Assembly (NCBI GenBank): GCA_026225945.1
Contig: JAMJFZ010001258.1
Span: forward strand, 9,834,001 to 9,898,000
Direction: 5' to 3'
Length of the DNA: 64,000 nt
From: Cricetomys ansorgei
Lineage: Eukaryota; Chordata; Mammalia; Rodentia; Nesomyidae
The position numbers and the translations under genes were made by a program. Shown here piece by piece: positions 46,356 to 57,890 of the stretch; positions within the stretch are counted from its first letter, which is position 1, and each line of letters starts with the position of its first letter. The notes beneath the pieces are model-generated. The model made no database searches. It saw nothing but the letters and a program-made list of their open reading frames with translations, and was not told the origin of the DNA.

Positions 46356-48289
46356 TTTTTTGCAAAGAAGAAAAGCAATCCAAAAACATACTTTATTATT
46401 ATAAAATTACAGAATGATTTACTCATGTAAGCCTTATCTCTTTGCATAGCTACATTTTCCCCAAAGGATGGATTCACAGTAACCACACTCATGTTCAGAT
46501 TCCATATAACCCAAACTAGCCAATGTAGTCCATATGCAGAATCCACTGTCTCCATTCATCTCTGCACCATACCATCAATATCATTTCTAGTCGTACCTTT
46601 TAACACAACTATTCACCAGTCCATTGCTTATAATGACAGCAACAGAGGCATCAACTTTTTGTTTTCTGTGGCTTCGGCTTCCTTTCTCGTAATGAAGCTA
46701 TTTACCTTGAACAAAGCCACGGCTGCATTCTCTCCAGCATGTTCAGATTAACTTTGCATCTCTCCAATAACATTTCTGTGCTTAACTGTCCCAGAGAAAA
46801 TCTAGGCTATGTATTTCTATTTTATAGAAAATAAAATGACCTTGTGATTTGGCTGAACATGATTTTGAGAAATTGGACATACATTCTTCTGAGCGTTTCT
46901 ATTATCTTAAGAAAATTAAATTAATGACTAATACATGCTGTGCTCTCTTTCTTTGGAGTGACTTGAGGAGAAATAAAAGGCTACTCCTCTTCATAATGTA
47001 AATGCCAGCGAAGTAGCCACTGGGAACTGTTGAAAACCTTGCAATGTCCATATGGTGTAATTTTTTGTATCATCTTGAAGCTGATAAATGACATCATAGT
47101 CATTATTATTATTTTAATTCTTAATGAAACCAAGGGGTAATTTCTAATGTGCAATTCCCATGAGCTCGAAACTCCTAATACAATATGTTGTATTTTCATC
47201 TGGTGTTGTAGCTGCTGTAACATGGCACTCCCATAAATAACCCCTTACTCCAGATCCTTACAGAAACCCCAGTTATACTCAGTGGAAATAAAAGTTCATT
47301 AAATGAGGTAAAAGCCTTGGAAGTTGACAGACAGTTAGCTGCCAAGAAGTGTATCAGTAAGAATGAATAATGAGAGATGGACGTGAGAAAATGTTATACA
47401 CGTGCTACAGTCAAATCTTAGTCATGTATAATTAGATATGCCAGTAGACACTTACACAGGAAGAAAGAGAGTATACTGAGTATTTGTTTGTCACTGGATG
47501 GTAATTACCTGATGATGAAAAGTGTCAGACACACATCGGCTGGATAATCACTGTGAACAGTGGTCACATTGGGGTTGAAGGGTCTGGACATCTAAAATAT
47601 TTTAAAACTTTTCCTTAATCTATGTTATGTAAGCAACCACTTAAAACCCTTACGCCTCCTACCCTTGTTCTTTCTTACCATTTGTTTTTTTCGGTCATGA
47701 CCTGTAATTTGTGCAAATTTCAATAGCAGTGGTTTTTAAAGGTGTCTTTACATAGGTTTTTTACAAAGCTTTTGGTTTCATGAGGTGTTAGTGAGGCTTC
47801 CTGAAACTGGAAGAGATTTGTTCAAGATGCTTCTCTTACCTGACTGGTGCTTTTAGCCCAGAAGCTCTGTTAATGTTTGGAACTGGCATGCTTCTTTCTT
47901 CTTTGTGGGGGCTTCTGCACAGGGTTTCTTGGACTTCTTAACAGCATGGAGGATGTTTCCCAAAGGCAGAAGATAAATGCTGACAATTTGTTGATACCTC
48001 CTACCAAATATGATGAATATGATAGTATCTTTTATGCCATATCCCACTTTTCAGAGCAAAGAAAGTTTGTAGTAATCCACAAGAGAAAAGACAATGGCCC
48101 TCTTTTTCCTAGGGAGGAGTGTCAGTCATCCTTAGTCACCCCATAGAACCATAATCACCTGAGGAGAAACCGAGACTTTAAATTACATCCCAAGTACAGA
48201 GTAATCCCAAGTACAAGTAAAGTGGGGAAAATGAATTTGAGGTTAACTAAAACTAGCTACCACAAGACTGACCTATTGAGCATAGGGCA

Positions 48290-48291
<2 letters not shown>
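46356..48291. other. Unique non-coding stretch
   Basis: About 1.9 kb with no clear repeat. Overlapping frames at 47853-48146 on both strands have no recognised family. Confidence 0.5.
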
Positions 48292-48348
<57 letters not shown>

Positions 48349-48359
48349 TGTGTGTGTGT
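48292..48359. repeat. (GT)n microsatellite
   Basis: About 34 units with one TA interruption near 48341. The longest pure dinucleotide array in the window. Confidence 0.97.
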
Positions 48360-48467
48360 TAAATAAGGATCATTAAGAAGAAATAGTATAGAGGAAGACT
48401 CTAGAGTTCTGTAGAGCATAATTTTAGAGTCCTTTCATCTCTCTTGTCCTGCAGTTCATTTAGTCAG

Positions 48468-48850
48468 TCCCACCTTGCCCTCTCTTCCTTTCTTCTTTAC
48501 TTGCTCTCTTTTCCCCCCTCCTTCCTTCCTTCCCTCCCTCCATTTCTCCCTTTCTATTTCCCTCCTTTCTTCTCTTCCTTCCTCACTCCCTTTCTCCTTC
48601 CCTTCTTCTCTCCTTCCCTTCCTGCATCATTCCTTCCCTCCCTCCTTCCTTCCTTCCCTCCATCCCTTCCTCCATCCCTCCTTCCCTTCTTCCTCTTTTT
48701 TCCTTCCTCCTTTTCTTCATCACTCTTTTTCTTTCCTTCACCCTTCACAGTCCCCTTCCTTCCTCCCACTCTCCCTCCCTTCTCCCTTCTTCCTTCCCTT
48801 GCTCCCTTCACTCCCTTTATTTTTTTCCTTCCTAGTTTCCTTTGTCTTTC
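48468..48850. repeat. Long polypyrimidine (CTTC/CCTT)n tract
   Basis: About 380 bases almost all C and T on the plus strand, with TTCC, TCCC and TTCT units. The strand asymmetry and local mirror symmetry make triplex (H-DNA) formation plausible. It encodes apparent 145- and 155-codon Ser/Phe/Pro/Leu frames, the longest in the window, which are low-complexity artefacts. Confidence 0.95.
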
Positions 48851-48944
48851 CTTGTTTAACAAATGCTTATTTAGTATCTAGAACTTTTCACACACTCAGC
48901 TGGGATACCGTCCATTTACTCTCACTGCTCCTGTCCCAATAAAG

Positions 48945-49022
48945 AGCAAGTCAGGCCTTAAATTCACTGATTCTCCTATCTTAGCTTCCTAACAGATGAT
49001 GGCCTGTGCCACTGAACCCAGG
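48945..49022 (-). mobile_element. B1/7SL-derived SINE fragment
   Basis: 'gtcaggccttaaattcactg', 'attctcctatcttagcttcc' and 'tggcctgtgccactgaaccc' are decayed reverse B1/proto-B1 blocks. Only the right half is preserved. Confidence 0.5.
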
Positions 49023-49426
49023 TTACCCTATGGACTGTTTTTGAATTGTGGTTTTTGCAGTGATAGTATGTCCTCCCTTCCTTTTCCACATTAATTTAGG
49101 GCCACCATGGTAATTATATAACAATAAACAAGACATTTACCCAAAGGTCAGAGCTTTTCTGTGAGGTAGTCTCCACTCCCAATAGCCTTCTTCACAATAT
49201 GCAGGAGACTCCTTCAGGGGTCACACAGAAAAGCCATTACCCAGAAGGTTATACCTTCTTGTGTCAATTTGTTAAAAGACACAAAGAAGACATTGGTCGA
49301 GTTTTCTCCTTTAGATATTAACTCAAATAATTGGTATCAATTATATTGATATTCAAATAAATGATATTGCTTTAGTACATGAGTCATATGGGAAATGGCT
49401 GTTCAGGTTATCATCAACATCATTCT
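49023..49426. other. Unique non-coding stretch
   Basis: Nothing recognised. It contains ATAT-rich repeats around 49330-49370. Confidence 0.45.
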
Positions 49427-49462
49427 CATTCTCTCTCTCTGTCTCTCTCTTTCTCTCTCTCT

Positions 49463-49503
<41 letters not shown>
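49427..49503. repeat. (CT)n-(CA)n compound microsatellite
   Basis: CT units to about 49463, then about 19 CA units to 49503. Confidence 0.96.
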
Positions 49504-49505
<2 letters not shown>

Positions 49506-50990
49506 CACAAAGAAAATTATTTTATTTGGAAATGTAAATATAAGGTAAAAATATTTTATTTTTGCATTAGAGTGGGTTTTGCAGAACAACATTTTCGTAA
49601 TAATGAGAGGCTGCTTGATACAAACCACAGATGATTTCTGTTTGTATGTCAGTTCTCAGGAAAGCCCGCTCTCATGCATGTTACAATTCTAGGGCAGAAG
49701 CCACCTGGCACCCTTTCGCTTTCTGTTAATAACACTGTGCTATATTCTCCTGTAAGAGTAGGGTCAGGCATCATGAGAACCCATCACTAGAACCTCCTGA
49801 CTAAGCTCTTGATGGAAAGAGATGAGCTTCTCTGGACAGAATGAAGCTTGGGTTTGCTAGACATAATGATCTTAATTGGTGAGAAGGCATTTCCCCTTTA
49901 CATATAATCTGTGTAATGTGTCTTATTCAGGGACATAGTGTCATGTTTTCTTAAACTCTCCCGGGTTTTCACAGCTATGGGAATGAGAGCTCATTAGCTG
50001 TAGTTTGTGCTTCACCGTGTGCTGTGTGGATTTCCAGCAGTTGCACGCAGTGAGAGAGAAGAGGTATCTAATGGTCCCCAAAGTAACTGCTTCTTGGAGT
50101 TTCCCAAATGAGTCTCAGGTAGAAGCTTAAGCTCCTGGTCTGACACAGTAATTAAAGGAAACTGGAAAGACTCATTTAGTTCATAATTATTTTTAGGTCC
50201 AATATAGCTTGACCTTACTAATTCAGAATTATAGAGAGAGATATTAATTTGGCTTAATAAGAAGCATGAAAAATGTATCATTTTAAATTGAAACAGGGCT
50301 TTATTACTTGGGGCAATATTCAAAAACCGCAGACTAATAACTTAACACCTTTTTCGGATGCTCCTGGGCCTGCCTTAATGATGAGATAAGGATGAGTCTT
50401 AATTTGCTCACAGCCATTCTTCTCCTTGGCATGCAAACCTAGTGGTCTCCATTGTGTCAGTTTGCAATGTAACAAATTATTTTAAATTTATATATTCATG
50501 AGTCTTCTCCCCTTTAAAAATCATAAAAGCGACATTTCACTGATACAAGAAACCAAAGCAAAAAAGTGCATGAGAAGAAAGGATAATAAATTTCTCCGTG
50601 ATGATATCTTGGTGTGAATCCCTTTAGAGCCGGGTATAGCTGCCTTACTGGGAGCATGTCGAAGATGGCCACTAAGTGTCTGTCAAGTTGACGTGACGTA
50701 AGCCCCAGCTTATAAACAGCTTGCTTTTATCTCTTAGAATGGCCTACTTCTTTTCATTTCTACTTCCTCTAACACCAGGTTGTACCTTCGTGGCTATGGG
50801 AAGGGAGCCACGAAATTGTCTTCTGTAAGACTTTCTCCTCAGCAGGCTTGTCCCTGCTCTCTTTCACATATAGTAGTGTAGCTATCAGCCTAAATTACGC
50901 CTCCTCCTGCATTTCCTTGCCAAGAACCATCCCACTGTACTCTCCATGGCCTAAAACAGATAATGAAATGCTATGTTATAAAACTCTGGT
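49504..50990. other. Unique non-coding stretch, CNE-like
   Basis: No transposon seen for about 1.5 kb. The segment 50100-50640 has many TAAT/ATTA-type motifs plus 'cattgtgtcag' and 'tgcaatgtaacaaattat'. The 103-codon minus frame at 50012-50323 is unrecognised. Confidence 0.5.
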
Positions 50991-51230
50991 ACTGGGTATA
51001 TGACTCCAGTGGTACAGTGTTTGCTCAGGACACACAACACCCCCAGTTCAATCTCCAGCACACCATAACTGAGCGTGCTGGCATATGCCTGTAATCCTAG
51101 TATTTTGGAGGTAGAGACAAGAGGATAGAATGAGTCCAAGGTCATTCTCAGATATTTAGAGAATTGGAGATCAGCCTGGCTACTAGAGAAAGAAACTGTT
51201 TCAAAAAACAACCCCCCTCCCCCCAAAAAG
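50991..51230 (+). mobile_element. B4-type SINE (ID head fused to B1-like body)
   Basis: A tRNA/ID head ('actccagtggtacagtgttt' and 'gttcaatctccagcacacc') is followed by a 7SL-derived body ('ctggcatatgcctgtaatcc', 'tccaaggtcattctcagat', 'gagatcagcctggctac'). It ends in 'tgtttcaaaaaacaaccccc'. This composite order defines B4/RSINE1-class elements. Confidence 0.85.
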
Positions 51231-52835
51231 TAGCCAACAAAACGAGATGTTCACATGTGAAGCTCTAGTCCAATACAACTCTTACTCATCAGATTGCCTG
51301 GACCCTTTCGCTCTACCAAGATAGGAACAATGAGTAAGCAATGAGAAGTTCTCCCAGTGTTGGTCCTTGGCAGTGCTTCTAGCCCCTACCTGTTGACAGC
51401 AGTACATAGCAGCAAGAGATATTGAGAGCAACAGTAAAGGATACCCTGTCCTTTACTTGTATGGACCCATGGCTCTGAGATCTTCATCCATACAGTAACA
51501 AATTGTATAGTTATTGTGTAGGGTTAAGAGCTCCAGATTCCCTGGTACTTTGATAGTAGCTGATGCTATGAGTTATCAGTCTAGAGTCTCTAGGACCCTT
51601 GGTCCTTGAAGCAGCTATTGCGCTTCTGTTGCTTGTTGCTGATGGTATGACTATTGCTGTTGCCTTTGATGCTGCTCTGCTGCTGCCTGCTGCCAACACT
51701 GCTGCTTCTCCCCACTCTCACTGCTCTCCTGCCCTTCTTGCAGCTGTGCCGCTGCTGATGGCAGTATTGCTGGCTGCTCCTGTGGCTCTACCACTTCTAA
51801 AGCTCTGCCTCAGGCATACACTTTTACCGTGTCTGCTACCACCATGCTGCAGGTTCTTTCTTTTGTGTTAGCGACCTTACTAACAATGGATATCAATAGT
51901 AGACAAGAAAAGATTTCATCAAATAATCCTTTTAGAGTGGTTAGTGTTGCAACACTCAGAAGTGTGTTGCAGGGGGTGCCTCACGGTTGGCTGACATCCT
52001 GCTTAAATAGCCCGAGAGTAAATGTTGGTAACCAAAAACAGAATACCTTCATGCAAATTAATGATTGTGGTTATACTGATCGAGACACTGTTGTTTTGAT
52101 AGCGTTCACAACTATCCTCCTGTTAGGCCACCAGAGGAAGTGTTACACTCTGATCTTAGTGGAAAGGGCTAGAAGGCCACTGAGAATCCATCAGTGTTAC
52201 TGAAGGCAAAATAATGAAGTCTCCATAGGAACACTGAGATAGCTGTGGCCAGGGTAATACCTTTGGGATGCGGAGCTGTGTTTCAGCAGCTGTGATTCTC
52301 ATGGAACGTCATCAAGATACCTATGGAGAGTTCAAAATGGCTAGACTTGGAATAAAGGCAGTCCAACTATTTTCCTGAGTGTCAGTCTTTCACAAGCCCT
52401 CTAAGGCACTAGAGAAGAGTGCAACAGCTTGTAGTTATGAAGTCAAACGTCCTATGCCTCAAAGTCTTCACTTATTTTACAGAAAAGAAACATCAAAACT
52501 AGTGAGTGGGATAACAGAGATGATTATTAACAGTGATTGATAATGCTTTCACATTGCATGACACCTGCCACACATGACAGGGAGTGGTGGGTTCCCACAA
52601 TTTGTGTAGTAGCCACATTTTACTTATAGTTTCTCTCTTCACGCATTTAACACTTCCGGCAAGTTAGACTGAAATGCCAGGTTTGCTTTTGGCCCTATTT
52701 TGCCTCTCTGCTTATTTATCTCTTGAGTATCATTCTGGGATTCAGTTAAACAATACTTTTAAGTCAGTCCTATTCTTCAGATATTAAATTTGACATTCTA
52801 GAGACCTGGCTAGCACAGATAAAAGAACATCCAAG
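51231..52835. other. Unclassified stretch including a CTG-rich segment
   Basis: No known transposon identified. The segment 51599-51860 is a degenerate CTG/GCT-rich run, and a perfect 14-bp palindrome lies at 51943-51956. The plus-strand frame across the CTG part (51599-51871) is Ala/Leu-rich low complexity. The 124-codon frame at 51829-52203 is not recognised. Confidence 0.45.
51599..51860. repeat. Degenerate CTG/GCT-rich segment
   Basis: Many in-frame-like 'gctgctgctg' and 'ttgctgttgcc' triplets, densest at 51660-51710, decaying on both sides. Possibly an old triplet-repeat expansion or part of an unrecognised element. Confidence 0.7.
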
Positions 52836-53020
52836 GGGGATGTAGAGGTAGGTGCACACCCTTAATCCCAGCACCTGGGAGGCAGAGGCAGGTGGATTTT
52901 TATGAGTTCAAGGCCAGCCTGGTCTACAAAGTCAATTCTAAGACAGCCAGGGCTGTCACACAGAGAAAACCTGCCTTGAAAAAAAAAAAGAAAAGAAAAC
53001 AAAAGAAAGAAAGAAAAAAC
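52836..53020 (+). mobile_element. B1 SINE
   Basis: 'ggtgcacacccttaatccca', 'gcacctgggaggcagaggc', 'tcaaggccagcctggtctac' and 'ccagggctgtcacacagag' lead to an A-rich tail with GAAAG units (52978-53020). Nearly full length. Confidence 0.95.
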
Positions 53021-54829
53021 TATCTTTCCTATACTTGAAGCTAATATGGGATCTATCAAATTCATACAAGAATTCTATAAAATTAATTTTGCCCTACCTC
53101 CCACTATTTGCATCTGCAAGGCAAAATGTCTTCCATCCTTGTCTTAAAATGGTCATTGACTTCTTCCTTTCCTTTTCGTCTCTTAAACTGTACTTTCTCC
53201 CTCCCTGTGTCTCAGCTCCCACACTTCATATTACACAAGGTCTTATACTGCATCTGCTTTACATAATGCTGTCTCCTCTGTATCATATTGTATCTTCCCC
53301 CACTATGTAGTAAATTCCTCGAGGAAAGGAATAATTTTGTTTGTTGCATAATAAAGCCTCTGAAACATAACGTTGGAAATAACATCTCAAAACACAAGCA
53401 TGGTTTATGAACTCTGTTCAATTTTATCTGTACAAACCTTTAGACACATTTGCTTTGGGTAAACTGGGTGTTAGCTTAAATCTTCTGCAAATTGAAATCT
53501 GAGGTTAAAATGGCCATTGTAGTTAAAGATGGTCTTCATTCCTGTTTTCTGGGGAGATGAAGGTACCATCTTACATCTTGGATCATATTATAGAAACTTA
53601 GAGTTTCTATGATAGCAACGTAAATTTAAAAAAAAAAAATCAATTTCCAGCCTTTGTTAGTTTTGTTGATCTCATTTAAATCTGACAGAGGAGCAGGTTA
53701 TCTCAGGACAGTTTCTCTGCCCAGGGGTAGATTCGTTCTTCTCCTTCCTCCTCTCCCTTTTCTTCTTCTTTCTTCTCCCTGAATTCTCCAGACACTCTAG
53801 CATTTCTCTCCATTGATGCCTGATTCAGTTGCCACCTGCTAAATCATTTCCTAGCCAACAAATAGAGCCCCATGGTCCAGGTTCATTTCATTTAAAGCCA
53901 GTTGTTTTCTAAGGAGGAATTCTGATGTCAACTGTTGACATAAAAGTATCCCTATCTTGTCACACTTGAACAATCCCATTTTCATCTCACAGGAGTAAAT
54001 ATGAGCTCCACTCATGGCTGAGTTTGTAAGACGTAAATGAATGAGGTGTAATCTCTAAGCTACAGCCCGATTTGAGAGAGAGGGTGGGGGGGGAGAATGG
54101 TTCAGAATTTCCTGATGCTAAGTTATTGTTTGCAAGAGCCAAGTGTCTGATGGTGCAAATGGAAACAGTACGTCTTGTGAGGAGACTCTGAGTGATTTCT
54201 CTTCTGACAAAGTGAAGAGATGGGACAGGAAATATGGACACCGAACTCCCGAATACTGTGCTTGCTGCATAATTTAAGGTCATGGACAAAGCACATTTTC
54301 TTAAATGAAGCAAATAGTGCAATAAAGGTAATGGAAACAATGCATCTTCACTTGTTGATGTGGGTCTGATGAGATCCTGTTAATGAAAAGGGAAATAGCT
54401 GATGCCAAATTGCTCCAAGTAGAAGATGGGAGATGGGATTCTACATGAAATCCAGGCTTTAGTTTCTGAAGCTTTGGTGTGATAGAAAATAAAAACCTCG
54501 GAGTCTCAGTCTCTCTGTCTCTTCCCATCTCCCTCTGTCCCTCCCTCCTTCCCTTCCCCTATACGTGTGTGTTTGGAGTACATGTTTGGTGGTCCATGAC
54601 TACATACATTTATTTACATATGATCTAAAGATGCTTGGGCATTACTTACTCATTTATGTTGAACCTCTATTATGTAAATATGCAGTTGTAGTATGGCAAT
54701 GTCTCTTGATAAGACATTTTAATACCTGCATCCATTTGACCAAATGCATTGCTTCAGAAGCATTTTGTTGGTCTGGGTATACTTATTTTTATTTTATGTT
54801 TATGAGTGCATCCCTGCACATATATACGT
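53021..54829. other. Unique non-coding stretch, CNE-like in the middle
   Basis: No transposon apart from a possible L2 end at 53285-53385. The block 54010-54345 is repeat-free and motif-rich. A 117-codon minus frame (53987-54340) over it has no recognised domain. Confidence 0.5.
53285..53385 (+). repeat. Possible L2 3'-end remnant
   Basis: 'ccccactatgtagtaaattc' followed by 'ctcgaggaaaggaataattt' resembles the L2 block 'cccactagactgtaagctcc / atgagggcagggac'. Tentative. Confidence 0.4.
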
Positions 54830-54975
54830 GTATCGCATATCTAACTAGTGTTTTCAGAGGACAGAAGAGTAGATCCCCCAGAACTGAAGTTACACAGAGG
54901 ATTGTGAGTCACCCTGTGAATCCTAGGAACCAAGCAGCAAGTGTTCTTAACTGCTGATCCTCCTCTCCAACACCA
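54830..54975 (-). mobile_element. B2/B3-type SINE remnant
   Basis: 'ttttcagaggacagaagag', 'ccccagaactgaagttacac', 'ggattgtgagtcaccctgtg' and 'gcaagtgttcttaactgctg' are reversed B2-family blocks. Diverged. Confidence 0.8.
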
Positions 54976-57684
54976 TACTTTGAAAGTTTTATTATTAGTT
55001 ATCTTTGAAGATTTTATGTAATGTCATCTCTTGCTAACTTGACATCCCATGAGTTATCTGGTACTAAAAATCTGCAGTCAGTGACAAAAGGAAAGAATGA
55101 AAAATAATGCCTTTTAATTGTTCCTTACTTGTCTTTGCAGTCTGATTCTAATCCAGAGACTGTTAGTTTGTTAGCCACAGAAATTAACGTATGCAAACTC
55201 TACAATTTTAGAAGAGGTTTAGGGGAGGTTATTTTTAGAAGAGACAAAACTAATCCTTGTTTAAGATGAGGTAATGGTGTGTGGGGAGAGGGAGCAGTTT
55301 GGAAACATTCAGTGCTAATGAATAATGCAATTTGATTTACTGGCGAAATGAAAGGGTATGGCATTCTGCCCTCTGTTAATGTACAAAAGATAATGGCTGT
55401 TTCACTTTAACAGTGTATCTGCAAGTATCTAATACAGCTTATGCTTTTTATTCCAGGTCAAGTCATCATCCTGTAAAACTAGTTTAAGACTAGCTGTCAT
55501 ACTAACGTGCACTTTTTAAAATAAAGAAAATCTAAAACGAAATTGTGCTCAGGTGTCCTTCTCCCCATTCCTACCCAGGGCTCCACACAAAACCAAAATG
55601 TGTTTCTTAAGTGAATGTTTAAGACATTAAAGAAGATAGAGATTGGGAATCATGAGGTCAAGAAGAGTCAAGGTTAATGATCCCAGTAGTTCAAGCAACA
55701 ATGCTAGCCTACCACTGCTGTTAGGTTGACATTACAATGACGTGGATTTTCAGGAGTTGCTTTTATGTGTACAAACTTTTACTCTACTCATAATGCTGTA
55801 CTATCCCCTGGCTCAGGTATGTTTGAATAAAAGACTCAGAAATTTCATAAAGTTGAGAGATATGAAATATGCATGAGTCATATGTATTAGCAGAAGCTTA
55901 TGAAAGTGCAGAGCCTGACGTAGTCATAAAGAGGTGTTGTGCATTAAGCTTCGGGTCTTCTGTCTGCAAGGAGTGTGCATCTGTCACATTCAACAGAGCT
56001 CTTTTCCTTAAGTAGGAGCAGACAGGGGAAGTGTCTTCTGGAGTTTTGAAAAGCAACCCAAATAAATTGTTTGCAAATGGATTGCCTTCCTTCCTCTTCT
56101 GCCTACCTGGATAGTTATGAATAGTGCAGGTGAATCGGGAAGCGATCTTGGAGGAAGGGGAGGAAATGTTTGGCCCCAGTGGGGAGAATGCTGTTTAGTA
56201 TGGTGGAGAAAGAGAGTCCACCAATCAGAAGCATAGTTTTAACTTCACCCACTGTTTCTTTTTCTGTAAAGTAGCCGGCTTTACTCTCACGTGTTAAATC
56301 ACAATTTATATGTACATGTTGGGAGAGCCATAAGCAAGGTAGCACATATTTCTCTTCTCACTTCTCTAGCCCTTTGAGAGGTTTATTGAGTAAGAGAAAT
56401 CTCTCAGTTATTCTTTTCTTCGGATGATGTAGAACACAGCTCCTCTTTACAAGAGTGTAGAGCACTTAGAAACAAGAAGAACTGATAACTGATTGGCTGA
56501 GGGCTGAGTTGGAGAATTCTTTTGTGACTGCAGAACCAGGGCAGTACAGTTCATTTTCAGTCCAAGAGAAAAGCAGCAGATCAAAGTCAGTGCATGGAGA
56601 ATCGAGATGGAAGATCAGGAGCAGAGGCAAGGCAAGGACAAGTGCAGGAGGAATGACTCAGCTCAAGTTCAGGAACCACTGACAGCATATCTGCCCTGGG
56701 CCAGGCACAGTGCTGAGGGTGAAGATAATGCACAGATCTCATGCCTCCAGGGTGAAGTTCCCAGGAGAAAAAGTAACGGAGGACAATTTTATGTGAAACC
56801 AGCTTTGTGGTTTCAATGTAGTGTTCAGCAGATGAAGGAAAACAGTCTATTCTGTTGCAGTCTTATAAAGAAAAAAAAAAAAGATGTAAAAAAGAACATA
56901 TTCATTCCTCCCACCCCTTTCCTTTTCCCTAAATGAGGCAAAAAAAAAAAAAAAAATCCAAGAAAAAAAATAGCAATGGAAATTGAGTCCCATATGCTTC
57001 TCTTGCAATTTTAAACATATTTCCTTTCATTTTTAGAAAACATTATGGACATTCCTTTATACTTCCATGCAGCCACCAGGCCAGGTTCCTTGGGTATTAA
57101 AACTAAGTTTGACTGCCTTTCAGACTGGCTTCATCATTTCCCCAGTGAGTGTCAGTGCTAATCAAATTACGTTGTTGGCACACCGGGGTCGAATCTTGCA
57201 GAAGGATCAGCACATGTCTGCCTGCTGTTATATCATTGTGATGCCTCAATTTGCAAATGGGAAAATTCTACTTCTGCAAACAATATGAGTCTGATTTCTG
57301 ATACAAAGAAGGACAATTGGTGGCCAGGGTGATGTGTGAGACAAGATGTGCAGGTGAGTCCATTGTGGAATTCACACTGATTTCTAAGGAACCCAACGGT
57401 ACAGATTGGTCTCAGATATTATACTGATGTAGGGGGAAAATTGTATGTAACAGGGAAATTAGGAATTGTCTATAGTTTCGGTGGTTTCTTTATTCTGTAG
57501 TTTTGATAGTTATCTGATTCTCGTTTAAAGGGAGTATTTGTAACTATTTTCACTATAGATGAATGACAGTATAGAAAAATAGTTTTTGTCTGGGTATAAA
57601 ATACGCTGTAGAGTTTTGGCTGACTCCCTTCCAAATCTCCCATCCCCAAGATAGGTTTGCCTACATTTCCCCAATCATGTTCAC
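54976..57684. other. Unique non-coding stretch, CNE-like near 55.4 kb
   Basis: About 2.7 kb with only a possible L2 trace at 56680-56770 and A-rich runs at 56870-56885 and 56940-56956. The segment 55290-55510 is repeat-free with several 'taatga/aatgcaat' motifs. The 109-codon plus frame at 56607-56936 is not recognised. Confidence 0.5.
56680..56770 (+). repeat. Possible L2 relic
   Basis: 'ctgggccaggcacagtgctg' followed by 'agggtgaagataatgcacag' resembles L2 'gtgccaggcactgtgctagg / gctggggatacaaagatg'. The match is short. Confidence 0.42.
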
Positions 57685-57890
57685 TTTTTTGAGGAGGGTT
57701 CTCTCCCTGTCTTGGAACTCACGAAGTAGGCTCAATTGGCTAGCATGCAAATGCCAAGCACTCACCTGCCTCCTTCTCTCGGATGCATGTCACCATGCTC
57801 AGCTTTCATTACAAGGGTGCTGGGATTAAACTCAGGTTCTAATGCTTGTAAGGCAAACAATTTATAGACTGGACAGATTCCCTATCCACT
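57685..57890 (-). mobile_element. B4-type SINE remnant
   Basis: A reversed B1-like part comes first ('gaggagggttctctccctg', 'cttggaactcacgaagtagg', 'cactcacctgcctccttctc'). A reversed tRNA/ID-like head follows ('gctgggattaaactcaggtt', 'tgcttgtaaggcaaaca'). The order fits a B4-class element on the minus strand. Confidence 0.65.

Noticed and set aside
47853..48146. Possible processed pseudogene (Lys-rich minus-strand segment)
   Set aside because: No family recognised and no poly-A tail or flanking duplication seen.
48444..48942. 145- and 155-codon plus-strand open frames, the longest in the window
   Set aside because: They lie wholly in the polypyrimidine tract and encode Ser/Phe/Pro/Leu low-complexity sequence in two overlapping frames.
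53987..54957. 117-codon minus and 130-codon plus frames
   Set aside because: The first overlaps a CNE-like block without domains; the second runs into a B2/B3 SINE.
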